Of a stretch of DNA of 64,000 nucleotides, positions 32,877 to 41,169 are shown one piece after another; position 1 is the first letter of the stretch, and every line of letters begins with the position of its first letter. The translations under genes and the position numbers were made by a program. Origin of the DNA: JACCQS01 sp963766765 (GTDB taxonomy: Bacteria > Actinomycetota > Actinomycetes > Mycobacteriales > Geodermatophilaceae). The notes beneath the pieces were generated by a model. The model worked only from the letters and a program-made list of their open reading frames with translations. It did no database searches and had not been told where the DNA came from. The stretch is from NCBI GenBank assembly GCA_963766765.1, contig CAVYBR010000013.1, positions 1 to 64,000 of the forward strand. Direction: 5' to 3'.

Positions 32877-34376
32877 TCAGCGGGCTCGGTAGTTGGGTGA
32901 CTCGACGGTCATCTGCACGTCGTGTGGGTGGCTCTCGGTCAATCCGGCCGAGGTGATCCGCATCAACTGGGCGTGGTCGCGCAGGTCTGCAATCGTGGCG
33001 GCGCCGCAATAGCCCATCCCGGCACAGAGCCCGCCGACCAGCTGGTGGGCAACGCCGGCCAACATCCCGCGATAGGGCACCTGACCCTCGATGCCCTGCG
33101 GCACGAGCTTGTCGTCGGAGAGCACGTCGTCGGCGAAGTACCTGTCCTTGGAGAATGAGCGGGCCTCGCCGCGGCTCTGCATCGCTGCCAGCGAGCCCAT
33201 CCCGCGATAGGTCTTGTACTGCTTGCCATTGACGAAGACCAGTTCGCCCGGTGCTTCTTCGACGCCGGCCAGGAGGCTGCCGAGCATCACCGAATCCGCG
33301 CCGGCGGCGATGGCCTTGGCGATGTCGCCGGAGTACTGCAAGCCACCGTCGGCGATCACGGGTACGCCGGCCGGCCGCGCGGCCAGAGAGGCCTCATAGA
33401 TCGCGGTCACCTGAGGTACCCCGACCCCGGCGACCACTCGCGTCGTACAGATCGATCCCGGTCCGACGCCGACCTTGATCCCGTCGGCGCCGGCCTCGAT
33501 GAGGGCCTGCGCCCCGGCTCGGGTGGCGATGTTGCCGCCGATGACCTCGACGCTGGAATCCGCCTTAAGCCGGGCGATCATCTCCGGGATGCTGCGGTGG
33601 TGGCCATGCGCCACGTCGACCACGAGCACGTCGACCCCGGCTTCGATCAGCAGCCCGGCACGCTTGTAGGCGTCCTCGCCGACCCCGATCGCCGCACCGA
33701 CGACCAGCCGGCCGCTCTCGTCCTTCGTCGCCGACGGAAACGCGTCGCTCTTGACGAAGTCCTTGACCGTGATGAGGCCGCGCAGTCTCCCGGAGTCGTC
33801 GACCAGCGGGAGCTTCTCGATCTTGTGCTGGCGCAGCAGGCCGAGCGCCTCGTCGGGCTTGACGCCGTACGGGGCGGTCACCAGCGGCATCGGCGTCATG
33901 ATGTCGCGCACGCGTCGGCCACGATCGGTCTCGAAGCGCATGTCGCGGTTGGTGACGATGCCGAGGAGCACTCCGTCGGAATCGACAACGGGGGCTCCGG
34001 AGATCCGGTATCGGGAACAGAGTCCGTCCACCGTCGCGATCGTGTCGTCAGCCGAGCACGTGATCGGGTGGCTCACCATTCCGGCCTCGGAGCGCTTGAC
34101 CACATCGACCTGATTCGCCTGATCGTCGGCCGAGAGATTGCGGTGCAGGATTCCCACACCACCCTGTCGGGCCATCGCGATGGCCATGCGGGACTCGGTG
34201 ACGGTGTCCATAGCGCTGGAGACCAGCGGAATGGCCAACCGGAGGTTGCGGGACAGTTGGGTGCTGGTGTCGACCGAGTTGGGCAGCACGTCAGATGCCG
34301 CTGGGACGAGCAATACGTCGTCGAAGGTCAGGCCCTCGTCGAGGAACTTCGGCCGGTCGATGCCGCGCTGCTCCAC
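32877..34376 (-). CDS. guaB: inosine-5'-monophosphate dehydrogenase
   Basis: A 499-residue enzyme catalysing the rate-limiting NAD-dependent oxidation of IMP to XMP. LTFDDVLLVPAASDVLPNSV at the N terminus, two CBS domains at about residues 95-215 (GILHRNLSADDQA before them), catalytic loop VGVGPGSICTTRVVAGVG with the Cys, and the flap YRGMGSLAAM. GTG start at 34376. Opens the guaB-guaB3-guaA operon; divergent from the DUF5319 gene over a 98-bp spacer. Confidence 0.97.
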   Translation of the reverse strand: MEQRGIDRPKFLDEGLTFDDVLLVPAASDVLPNSVDTSTQLSRNLRLAIPLVSSAMDTVTESRMAIAMARQGGVGILHRNLSADDQANQVDVVKRSEAGMVSHPITCSADDTIATVDGLCSRYRISGAPVVDSDGVLLGIVTNRDMRFETDRGRRVRDIMTPMPLVTAPYGVKPDEALGLLRQHKIEKLPLVDDSGRLRGLITVKDFVKSDAFPSATKDESGRLVVGAAIGVGEDAYKRAGLLIEAGVDVLVVDVAHGHHRSIPEMIARLKADSSVEVIGGNIATRAGAQALIEAGADGIKVGVGPGSICTTRVVAGVGVPQVTAIYEASLAARPAGVPVIADGGLQYSGDIAKAIAAGADSVMLGSLLAGVEEAPGELVFVNGKQYKTYRGMGSLAAMQSRGEARSFSKDRYFADDVLSDDKLVPQGIEGQVPYRGMLAGVAHQLVGGLCAGMGYCGAATIADLRDHAQLMRITSAGLTESHPHDVQMTVESPNYRAR

Positions 34377-34474
34377 CTGTGCTCCCTCAGTCCCGCCCAG
34401 CTGTACTCCGCACCGTCGGCGCTTGCGCGGCCATCGGTGTCCGCCTCATCGTAGTGCGGGCTACGGTGGCTCCT

Positions 34475-34840
34475 GTGAGTTCCGATTTGCCCGGCGAGCC
34501 CTACGCCCATGAGCCTGACAATGCCGATGACGATGAGCGTGTTCCGTTGACTCCGGACGAGCGCGAGGACATCGTCATCGACCTCGAAGATCTCGAGGTC
34601 TACCGCACGCTCCTCGAGCCGACCGGGATCAAAGGCATCGTGATCGACTGCCCGGACTGCGAGACGATCCATCACATCGGCTGGGCGCTGATGCAGTCGA
34701 ACCTGCGCCAACTACTCGACGAGGGCGTCACCGGTCTGCACGAGCCGCCATACGACCCCGACCCGGCCGAGTACGTCACGTGGGAGTACGCCCGCGGGTA
34801 CGCCGATGGAGTCGTCGCCTCGGAGAGCGCGATCGACTAG
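34475..34840 (+). CDS. DUF5319 family protein
   Basis: A 121-residue, very acidic small protein (DERVPLTPDEREDIVIDLED) with a Cys pair in IDCPDCETIHHIGW that could bind zinc. DUF5319 proteins are found beside guaB in actinomycetes, as Rv3412 is in M. tuberculosis. The start is the GTG at 34475 after a spacer shared with guaB; longer frames are not supported. No function known. It converges on groL with a 4-nt gap between stops. Confidence 0.8.
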   Translation: MSSDLPGEPYAHEPDNADDDERVPLTPDEREDIVIDLEDLEVYRTLLEPTGIKGIVIDCPDCETIHHIGWALMQSNLRQLLDEGVTGLHEPPYDPDPAEYVTWEYARGYADGVVASESAID

Positions 34841-34844
34841 AGCG

Positions 34845-36485
34845 TCAGTGGCTGTGCCCGTGGCCGTGCGAGTGGCCGTGGCCGTTGGCCGCGCCGTCCT
34901 CGTGCTCGTGCTTGGCCGGAGCCTCGACCACCGAACTCTCGGTCGTGAGGATCATCGCTGCGATCGACGCCGCGTGGGTCAAGGCGGCTTTGGTGACCTT
35001 GACCGGGTCGATGATTCCCTGCTTGACGAGGTCGCCGTACTCACCGGTTGCAGCGTTGTAGCCGTTTCCCGGCCCCAACTCGGCCACCTTGTCGGCCACG
35101 ACACGGCCTTCGACCCCCGCGTTGTCGGCGATCTGGACCAGCGGTGCGCGCAGGCTTCGGGCCACGATCGTGACGCCGGTCTTCTCGTCCCCTTCCAGGC
35201 CGAGGCCGTCGGTCAGCACGGACATGGCGTGCACGAGGGCACTACCACCTCCGGGAAGGACACCTTCCTCGACGGCTGCCCGAGTGGCCGAGATCGCATC
35301 CTCGATGCGGTGCTTCTTCTCCTTGAGCTCCAGCTCGGTGGCCGCACCGACGCGGATCACGCCGATGCCACCAGCCAGCTTGGCCAGACGCTCCTGGAGC
35401 TTGTCGCGGTCCCAGTCGGAGTCGGTGTTCTCGAGCTCAGTTCGCAGCTGCGCGATGCGGGCGGCGATGTCCTCGGAGCTGCCGCCGCCGTCGACCAGAG
35501 TGGTCGAGTCCTTCGTGATCGTCGCGCGCCGCACCCGGCCGAGCACCTCGGGGCCGACCTCGCTCAGCTTGAGCCCGACCTCGGGGGCGATCACCTGCCC
35601 GCCGGTGACGACGGCCAGGTCCTGCATGAATGCCTTGCGCCGGTCGCCGAAGTACGGGGCCTTGACGGCGACTGAGCTGAACGTCTTGCGGACCGAGTTC
35701 ACGACCAGGGTGGAAAGCGCCTCGCCCTCGACGTCCTCGGCGATGACCAGCAGCGGCTTGCCGTCGGTCATGACGCTCTCGAGGATCGGGAGCAGATCGG
35801 CCAAGGAGCTGATCTTCGTGCTGCTCAGCAACACGTAGGGGTCGTCGAGGACCGCTTCCTGGGCGGATGCGTCAGTGACGAAGTAGGGCGAGCTGTAGCC
35901 CTTGTCGAACTGCACGCCCTCGGTGACTTCGAGGCTGGTCTCCATGCTGTTGGACTCCTCGACGGTGATCACACCGTCGGAGCCGACCTGGTCCATGGCA
36001 TCGGCGATGAGCTCGCCGATCTCAGCGTCCTGCCCGGAGATCGTCGCTACCTGTGCGATGTCATCGCGGCCGTTGACCGGCGTCGCGGCCTTGTCCAGGG
36101 CCTCGTTCACGGCCGCGACCGCAGCGTTGATGCCGCGCCCGAGAGCCGCCGGGTTCGCGCCGGCAGTGACGTTGCGCAGGCCGTAGCTGACCAGCGCCTG
36201 GGCCAGCACCGTGGCGGTCGTCGTCCCGTCACCGGCCACGTCGTTGGTCTTGGTGGCCACGCTCTTGGCCAGCTGAGCGCCGAGGTTCTCGAACGGCTCG
36301 GTCAGGTCGATCTCGCGGGCGATGGTCACCCCGTCGTTGGTGATCGTCGGACCACCGAAGCTCTTGTCGATGACGACATTGCGCCCGCCCGGGCCAAGGG
36401 TGACCTTGACCGCCTGGGCGAGCTGGTCGACCCCTCGCTGCAGGCCACTGCGGGCAGCTTCGTCGAATCGGATCAGCTTGGGCAT
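34845..36485 (-). CDS. groL: chaperonin GroEL (GroEL1 type)
   Basis: A 546-residue 60-kDa chaperonin subunit. VTLGPGGRNVVIDKSFGGP and DVAGDGTTTATVLAQALV are the nucleotide-binding signatures, and the apical and equatorial parts are complete. Instead of the GGM tail it ends in a His-rich tail (HEHEDGAANGHGHSHGHGHS), the mark of actinobacterial GroEL1, the copy placed behind groES; His-rich tails have been linked to metal binding. A further groEL copy is expected elsewhere. It is separated from groES by 155 bp with a strong hairpin. Confidence 0.96.
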   Translation of the reverse strand: MPKLIRFDEAARSGLQRGVDQLAQAVKVTLGPGGRNVVIDKSFGGPTITNDGVTIAREIDLTEPFENLGAQLAKSVATKTNDVAGDGTTTATVLAQALVSYGLRNVTAGANPAALGRGINAAVAAVNEALDKAATPVNGRDDIAQVATISGQDAEIGELIADAMDQVGSDGVITVEESNSMETSLEVTEGVQFDKGYSSPYFVTDASAQEAVLDDPYVLLSSTKISSLADLLPILESVMTDGKPLLVIAEDVEGEALSTLVVNSVRKTFSSVAVKAPYFGDRRKAFMQDLAVVTGGQVIAPEVGLKLSEVGPEVLGRVRRATITKDSTTLVDGGGSSEDIAARIAQLRTELENTDSDWDRDKLQERLAKLAGGIGVIRVGAATELELKEKKHRIEDAISATRAAVEEGVLPGGGSALVHAMSVLTDGLGLEGDEKTGVTIVARSLRAPLVQIADNAGVEGRVVADKVAELGPGNGYNAATGEYGDLVKQGIIDPVKVTKAALTHAASIAAMILTTESSVVEAPAKHEHEDGAANGHGHSHGHGHSH

Positions 36486-36567
36486 CGAGGTGGGATCCCT
36501 TCCCGGTTTCTTGGATCTTGCGGATTACGGATTGCGGAGACTGCGGAAAGAACGGGGGTCGAGCATG

Positions 36568-36605
36568 GACCCGCCCCGACGCCACGAGGGCCTTCGGGGC
36601 GGGTC
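36568..36605 (-). promoter_or_regulatory. intercistronic stem-loop between groES and groL
   Basis: Perfect 12-bp arms GACCCGCCCCGA and TCGGGGCGGGTC around a 14-nt loop. It is not followed by a T-run, so it is more likely an RNA processing or stability element that sets the groES:groL ratio than a terminator. Confidence 0.6.
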
Positions 36606-36640
36606 GACGTGCTCGTGTGCGGTTGTGCGGTTGGTACGGG

Positions 36641-36949
36641 TTACTTGACGACTACCGCGAGCAGGTCGCGGGCCGAAAGAACGAGGTACTCCTCGCCGCC
36701 GTACTTGACCTCAGTGCCGCCGTACTTGGAGTAGATGACGGTGTCACCTGCGGAAACGTCCATCGGGACGCGGTTCCCCTTGTCGTCGATCCGGCCTGGG
36801 CCGACGGCGATGACGGTTCCCTCTTGGGGCTTTTCCTTGGCGGTGTCCGGGATGACCAGGCCGGAGGCGGTTGTCGTCTCCGCCTCGTTTGCCTGGACAA
36901 CGACACGGTCCTCGAGGGGCTTGATGTTGACCTTGGTAGCGGTCGTCAC
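36641..36949 (-). CDS. groES: co-chaperonin GroES
   Basis: A 102-residue GroEL lid subunit: VNIKPLEDRVVVQANEAETT, SGLVIPDTAKEKPQEGTVIA (mobile-loop region and beta barrel), and a C terminus SARDLLAVVVK. The GTG at 36949 (VTTATKVNIKP) is right for the family, with GGGAGG about 9 nt upstream; the frame extends upstream without homology. It is controlled by the CIRCE operator at 37072-37098 and opens the groES-groL operon. Confidence 0.96.
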   Translation of the reverse strand: MTTATKVNIKPLEDRVVVQANEAETTTASGLVIPDTAKEKPQEGTVIAVGPGRIDDKGNRVPMDVSAGDTVIYSKYGGTEVKYGGEEYLVLSARDLLAVVVK

Positions 36950-37071
36950 TTCTCTTGACCTCCCCCTTCTGGGGCATAGTCGCGTAGAGCGCAGTTGACT
37001 GTCTGACAGATCGTGCAGTGGTTCGGTACGACCGGCCTGTCGTCGCGGGCGCCAGGAACCGGTCGTTCCAA

Positions 37072-37098
37072 TTGGCACTCTAGTCCCGAGAGTGCCAA
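37072..37098 (-). promoter_or_regulatory. CIRCE operator (HrcA binding site)
   Basis: Inverted repeat TTGGCACTC-N9-GAGTGCCAA, differing from the consensus TTAGCACTC-N9-GAGTGCTAA by one symmetric change in each arm. It lies about 120 nt upstream of groES. It predicts repression by HrcA and heat-shock induction. The hrcA gene is not in this window. Confidence 0.93.
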
Positions 37099-37162
37099 CT
37101 CTTCAACCGGGGGCTAGTTAGCCAATCGCTGACCAAGGTGAGCGGCAGGGTGGAGTCCGCGC

Positions 37163-38216
37163 TCAGCCAGCAACGGTGACGACGGTGACCGGCAGCGTGG
37201 AGTCTGCGCCCAGCTGATTCGGCGACGGCAAGCGTCCCGCGGAGACCAGCAGCGACCCGAGCGCGGCCACCATGGCGCCGTTGTCGGTACACAGTCCGGG
37301 GCGTGGAACCCGCAGCTGCACGCCGGCCGCAGCCGCTCTCGATTCCGCCAGCGCACGGAGTCGGCTGTTGGCCGCCACCCCACCCCCGAGCACCAGATGC
37401 TCGATGCCGGTGTCCCGGCAAGCCCGTACGGCCTTGGCGGTGAGCACGTCGACGACGGCTTCCTGGAAGGAGGCCGCGACATCGGCGACGGGGACCGGTT
37501 CGCCATCCCTCTCCCGTCGCTCCACCCAGCGCGCGACGGCGGACTTCAGGCCGGAGAAGGAGAAGTCGTACGGCGCATCGCGCGGGCCGGTGAGCCCCCG
37601 CGGAAACGGGATCGCCTCGGCTGAGCCGGCAGCGGCCATCCGATCGATGTGCGGGCCGCCGGGAAAGGGCAGCCCCAGAACGCGAGCGACCTTGTCGAAG
37701 GCCTCACCTGCCGCGTCGTCGATCGTCGAGCCCAGTGGCGTGATCGATCCGGTGACGTCATCGACCTGAAGCAACGAGGAGTGCCCGCCGGAGACCAGCA
37801 GCGCAATGGCCGGTGCCGGCAGCGGCCCGTGCTCCAGCGTGTCGACAGCCACGTGCGCAGCGAGGTGATTGACGCCGTACACGGGCTTGCCCAGCGCCAG
37901 GCCGTACGCCTTCGCGGCCGCGACTCCGACGAGCAACGCGCCGGTCAATCCCGGCCCCGCAGTGACAGCGATGGCGTCCACATCGGAAGGTGCCACTCCG
38001 GCGTCCCTGCACGCGCGGTGCACGGTCGGGATCATCGCCTCGAGGTGAGCGCGCGAGGCGACTTCGGGTACGACGCCGCCGAAGCGGGCGTGCTCGTCGA
38101 CGCTCGAGGCAACCGCGTCGGCCGAGCAGACGATGGCCGGCGACGATGCCGACTCCGGTTTCGTCGCAAGAAGTTTCGATGCCGAGGATGAGTGGACCGT
38201 TCGCGTTATCAGCCAC
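37163..38216 (-). CDS. tsaD: tRNA N6-adenosine threonylcarbamoyltransferase TsaD (one frameshift)
   Basis: About 350 residues in two frames. From GTG 38216 the N terminus reads LILGIETSCDETGVGIV, the metal-binding family opening, then shifts near 38114-38128: an extra G in CTGCTCGGCCGACGCGG appears to have broken LLADAVASS. The second frame continues EAMIPTVHRACRDAGV, VTAGPGLTGALLVG, GVNHLAAHVAV (two His metal ligands), LLVSGGHSSLL and GLPFPGGPHIDRMA. TsaD transfers the threonylcarbamoyl group to A37 of ANN-decoding tRNAs with TsaB and TsaE, encoded just upstream. Because the enzyme is normally essential, a sequence error is likelier than decay. Confidence 0.85.
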
Positions 38217-38664
38217 GCAGCATCACCACAGCGTCCGCCCCGCTCAGTGGGTAGTAGTTCCGCCGTCGCCCGATCTCGGCGAACCCTCGGCTGCGGTAGA
38301 GCCGCTGCGGTACCTCGCTGTCCTCCCGTACCTCGAGCAGGACGCGGCTGACTCGCCGATCCGCTTCGGCGAGGAGCGCATCCAGCAGTTGCCCGCCGAT
38401 CCCCTTGCCTTGGAACGACTCCCGGACCCCAATCGTCGCGATATGGCCTTCGTCCCCGTAGTCGACGAAGCCGCCGTACCCGACGACGTCCCCGTCGACC
38501 TCAGCCGCGAGGTAATAGCGGCTCTCCGGCCGATTCAGCTCATCGCGCACCATCGCCTCGGTCCAGCTGTCCGGCGCGAACAGTTCTTCCTCGATCGACA
38601 TCACGGCCGGCAGGTCTGCGAGCCGAAGCGGTCGAAGCCGTACGGTCTGCGCTGGGCTGGTCAT
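38209..38664 (-). CDS. rimI: ribosomal protein alanine N-acetyltransferase
   Basis: A 151-residue GNAT acetyltransferase. VRLRPLRLADLPAVMSIEEE at the N terminus, and the acetyl-CoA loop IGVRESFQGKGIGGQLLDA (R/Q-x-x-G-x-G/A) are visible; VLLEVREDSEVPQRLYRSRGF completes the fold. RimI acetylates the N-terminal Ala of ribosomal protein S18, and in actinomycetes the gene is commonly placed between tsaB and tsaD as here. It overlaps tsaD by 8 nt and tsaB by 1 nt, so the four genes are translationally coupled. Confidence 0.93.
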   Translation of the reverse strand: MTSPAQTVRLRPLRLADLPAVMSIEEELFAPDSWTEAMVRDELNRPESRYYLAAEVDGDVVGYGGFVDYGDEGHIATIGVRESFQGKGIGGQLLDALLAEADRRVSRVLLEVREDSEVPQRLYRSRGFAEIGRRRNYYPLSGADAVVMLRG

Positions 38665-39362
38665 CAGAACGCGGGTGTCTGCGGCTTGCGCGACCCCGGC
38701 GGTGTCGCGTCGGGACGGCGCAGATACATGGGTTCCAGAGGTCCGGGCGGCTCCCCCGCGACCAGTTCTGGTGCGGCCAGCGCCAGCCCGACGGGATCGG
38801 GTTGCGCGGACAGCACCTCGGTTCCCAGAGCGACGGAGAAGGCCGGATCACCGATCACCAAGCCATCGGGCCTCCAGTCCGGACTCTGCAGCGCGTCCGT
38901 CGGGCTGGCCACGGCAGGGCCGCTCGTTCGGGTCCCCGCTGCGTCGTAGGTGGCCCAATAGCACTCCCTCCGGCGAGCGTCGGTGACCACCACGAAACCC
39001 CCCTCGAGCGCAGTCGTCCCCGGTGACCGTGAGCCGGCGAGCGCCGCGTGCCTCGCGGCGATGGCGTCATGGGTGCACACGCCGTGGACCGGGATGCCCA
39101 GCGCGTCCCCCAGAGCCGCCGCGGTCACGATCCCGACGCGGAGCCCGGTGAACGGCCCCGGCCCCAGGCCGACGACAACCGCCGAGAGGTCGGCCGGGGT
39201 CAAGCCGGCCGAGCGCAGCACCTCCGGAATGAGTTCCCCGAGGGTCTCGGCATGCCGGTTGCCGCTGAGCACGCTCGCCGCGGCGCGGACGGACCTGTCG
39301 TCCAGCTCGACTACGCCAAGGACGACCAGCGGTGTCGCGGTGTCGAGCGCGAGGACAAGCAC
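38664..39362 (-). CDS. tsaB: TsaB, t6A biosynthesis scaffold protein
   Basis: A 232-residue ASKHA-fold paralogue of TsaD. It starts MLVLALDTATPLVVLGVVEL (GTG at 39362); HAETLGELIPEVL, VVVGLGPGPFTGLRVGI and ALGIPVHGVCTHDAIA follow. TsaB lacks metal ligands and acts as dimeric scaffold for TsaD. Its start lies inside the end of tsaE (overlap about 50 nt), which is unusual compared with the short overlaps elsewhere in this operon. Confidence 0.92.
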   Translation of the reverse strand: MLVLALDTATPLVVLGVVELDDRSVRAAASVLSGNRHAETLGELIPEVLRSAGLTPADLSAVVVGLGPGPFTGLRVGIVTAAALGDALGIPVHGVCTHDAIAARHAALAGSRSPGTTALEGGFVVVTDARRRECYWATYDAAGTRTSGPAVASPTDALQSPDWRPDGLVIGDPAFSVALGTEVLSAQPDPVGLALAAPELVAGEPPGPLEPMYLRRPDATPPGSRKPQTPAF

Positions 39363-40030
39363 GACATCCAGCCTAGGCAGCCACGAGTCCGCGCCAGCCG
39401 GGCCCGCCAGCCCGGTCCGTACGGAGTCAGCCTCGCGGAGCGCGGCTCGTCGGCGTCATTCGGGTCGTCTGCCTGGCGGTTTTCGCGATAACCGCCAGAC
39501 TCAAGACCAGCGCTGCGGTCACCCTCCTGGCGGTTTGCTGGCAAACCGCCAGATGAAAGGCCCCAGGTCAGTTCGATCAGGAGGTGCTCGTCGGCGAGTT
39601 GCTCGACTAGCCCCTCGCCCCACTCGACCATCGTGACCGAGGCGGCGACATCCGCGTCCAGGTCCAGGTCGTCGATCTCGAGTACCGAACCCAGGCGGTA
39701 GGCGTCCACGTGAACCAGCGGAATCCGGCCGCCGCGGTGCACCCGCGCGATCACGAACGTGGGCGAGAGCACCGGCTCGCCGACCTCCAGCCCCACGCCG
39801 ACACCCTGGATGAGCGCCGTCTTGCCGATACCCAGCCGGCCGCTGACGACGACCAGATCACCGGGCTGCAGCAACGGCGCGAGCCGAACACGGCCGAACT
39901 CATGCGTGCTGGCAGCCGTCGGGAGATCGACAGTGAGCGCGGCGACGCCGACATCGTCGCCGGGCCGGTCGAGATGCCACTCCGGATTGATGCCGATCGG
40001 ATGCCCTGGACCGGGCACGTGTGGGGTCAC
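39311..40030 (-). CDS. tsaE: TsaE, t6A biosynthesis ATPase, with in-frame repeat insertion
   Basis: 239 residues against about 150-170 for the family. Walker A is GRLGIGKTALIQ (about residue 76); LSPTFVIARVHRGG, LVHVDAYRLGS and VEWGEGLVEQLADEHLLIEL follow. Residues about 160-186 (SGGLPANRQ ... SGGYRENRQ) are encoded by a pair of family B palindromes placed between two segments that resemble the last strands of actinobacterial TsaE (LLIELTW and SARLTPYGPGW). The final 30 residues run out of homology over the tsaB start, so the natural stop may have been lost. GTG start at 40030 overlaps the upstream hydrolase stop. Confidence 0.85.
   Translation of the reverse strand: MTPHVPGPGHPIGINPEWHLDRPGDDVGVAALTVDLPTAASTHEFGRVRLAPLLQPGDLVVVSGRLGIGKTALIQGVGVGLEVGEPVLSPTFVIARVHRGGRIPLVHVDAYRLGSVLEIDDLDLDADVAASVTMVEWGEGLVEQLADEHLLIELTWGLSSGGLPANRQEGDRSAGLESGGYRENRQADDPNDADEPRSARLTPYGPGWRARLARTRGCLGWMSCLSSRSTPRHRWSSLA
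39473..39552. repeat. Family B paired palindromes inside tsaE
   Basis: Two hairpins, 39473-39498 and 39527-39552, each with arms CTGGCGGTTT (or CTGGCGGTTAT) and AAACCGCCAG, 54 nt apart. Both are read in the same frame of tsaE, giving SGGLPANRQ and SGGYRENRQ. Confidence 0.85.
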
Positions 40031-41169
40031 TGATCCACCGGTCGGCCGCCGACCGGTTCCCCGAGCTCGGCTCCTGGCGCCGGTCGCGGTTTACGCCGGG
40101 CGCACCGCCGCAGGAAAGCCCGCAGGTGCTCGTTGACGATCTCCGGACGCTCCATCTGCACCAGATGGCCGGCGTCCTCGACGATGACCAGCGAGCTGCC
40201 GGACAGCGCCTCGGCCAGAAGTTCGCTGTGTGCCTTCGGAGTGGTCCGGTCGGCGTCTCCACAGAGGATGAGTGTGGCCACGTTCCCCAGTGGGCCGAGG
40301 ACGCCGGACTTGTCCAGGCCGGCCAAGGCGGGAAAGAACGCGCCGATGACGTCCGCGGGGGTGGACGCGATCATCCGGTCCACGTACGAGGCCAGACCCG
40401 GCGTGACGTCGCGGCCGGAGAAGGTCATTCGCTTGGTGGCGACGAAAGCGATGTCCTTGCCGAGCCGCCGCGTACGTTCGGCGACCTGGGGCCGCTGTCG
40501 CGCGAGTTTCGCGATCAGCGGCAGGACCGCAGTACTGATGCCGGTGATCGCCTGCGGGAGGCCGAATCCCACCGAGGCCAAGTTTCCGGTCGAAGTGGAC
40601 AGCAGCGCCGCGCCGACGATCCGGGGACCGAACAGCTCCGGCCGGCGCTCGGCCAGGCCCATGATCGCCATCCCGCCCATCGAATGTCCGACCAGCACGA
40701 TCCGACCGGTGGGAACCCGCTCATCCAGGATCCGGGCGAGGTCATCGGCGATCTGATCGATCGTGCCCCGCTCGGGATCTCCCCAACCGGAGGCGCCGTG
40801 GCCGCGCTGGTCGTAGAAGAGCAGTCGCAAGGACGGCCCCGTCAGGGGTGCAAGCTCGGCGCGCTGGTAGTACCAGGAGCCGCTGGTCAGCGTGTACCCG
40901 TGGCTGAAGACGACTGTGAGGCTCGCATCATCGGGTCCGATCTGTTCCACCTGCAGCGGCAGCCCGTCGTCGGTGAACACCGCATCGACGCGCACGCCGT
41001 CAGATTCCGGGGCCCGCCCGCGACCGAAGACCGTGTCTGCCTCAGCATCACGGCGACGGAAAGCGGCGAATCGGCGGGCAAGAACCGTCGCGGTCGCACC
41101 GACAGCGACCAGGCCAACTGCAGCCCCGCCGACGACCTCGACCGCGCCGATCCCCGTGCGCTGGCTCAC
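40027..41169 (-). CDS. alpha/beta hydrolase with N-terminal membrane segment
   Basis: A 380-residue protein. A hydrophobic segment VEVVGGAAVGLVAVGATATVLA at residues 9-30 probably anchors it to the membrane. The hydrolase core has VVFSHGYTLTSGSWYYQ (oxyanion hole), LLFYDQRGHGASG, LVGHSMGGMAI with the nucleophile Ser (about residue 180), CGDADRTTPK (Asp) and VEDAGHLVQME (His). This gene sits between alr and tsaE in many actinomycetes. It overlaps alr (ATGA) and tsaE (GTGA), so it is transcribed with them. Substrate unknown. Confidence 0.88.
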   Translation of the reverse strand: MSQRTGIGAVEVVGGAAVGLVAVGATATVLARRFAAFRRRDAEADTVFGRGRAPESDGVRVDAVFTDDGLPLQVEQIGPDDASLTVVFSHGYTLTSGSWYYQRAELAPLTGPSLRLLFYDQRGHGASGWGDPERGTIDQIADDLARILDERVPTGRIVLVGHSMGGMAIMGLAERRPELFGPRIVGAALLSTSTGNLASVGFGLPQAITGISTAVLPLIAKLARQRPQVAERTRRLGKDIAFVATKRMTFSGRDVTPGLASYVDRMIASTPADVIGAFFPALAGLDKSGVLGPLGNVATLILCGDADRTTPKAHSELLAEALSGSSLVIVEDAGHLVQMERPEIVNEHLRAFLRRCARRKPRPAPGAELGEPVGGRPVDQ

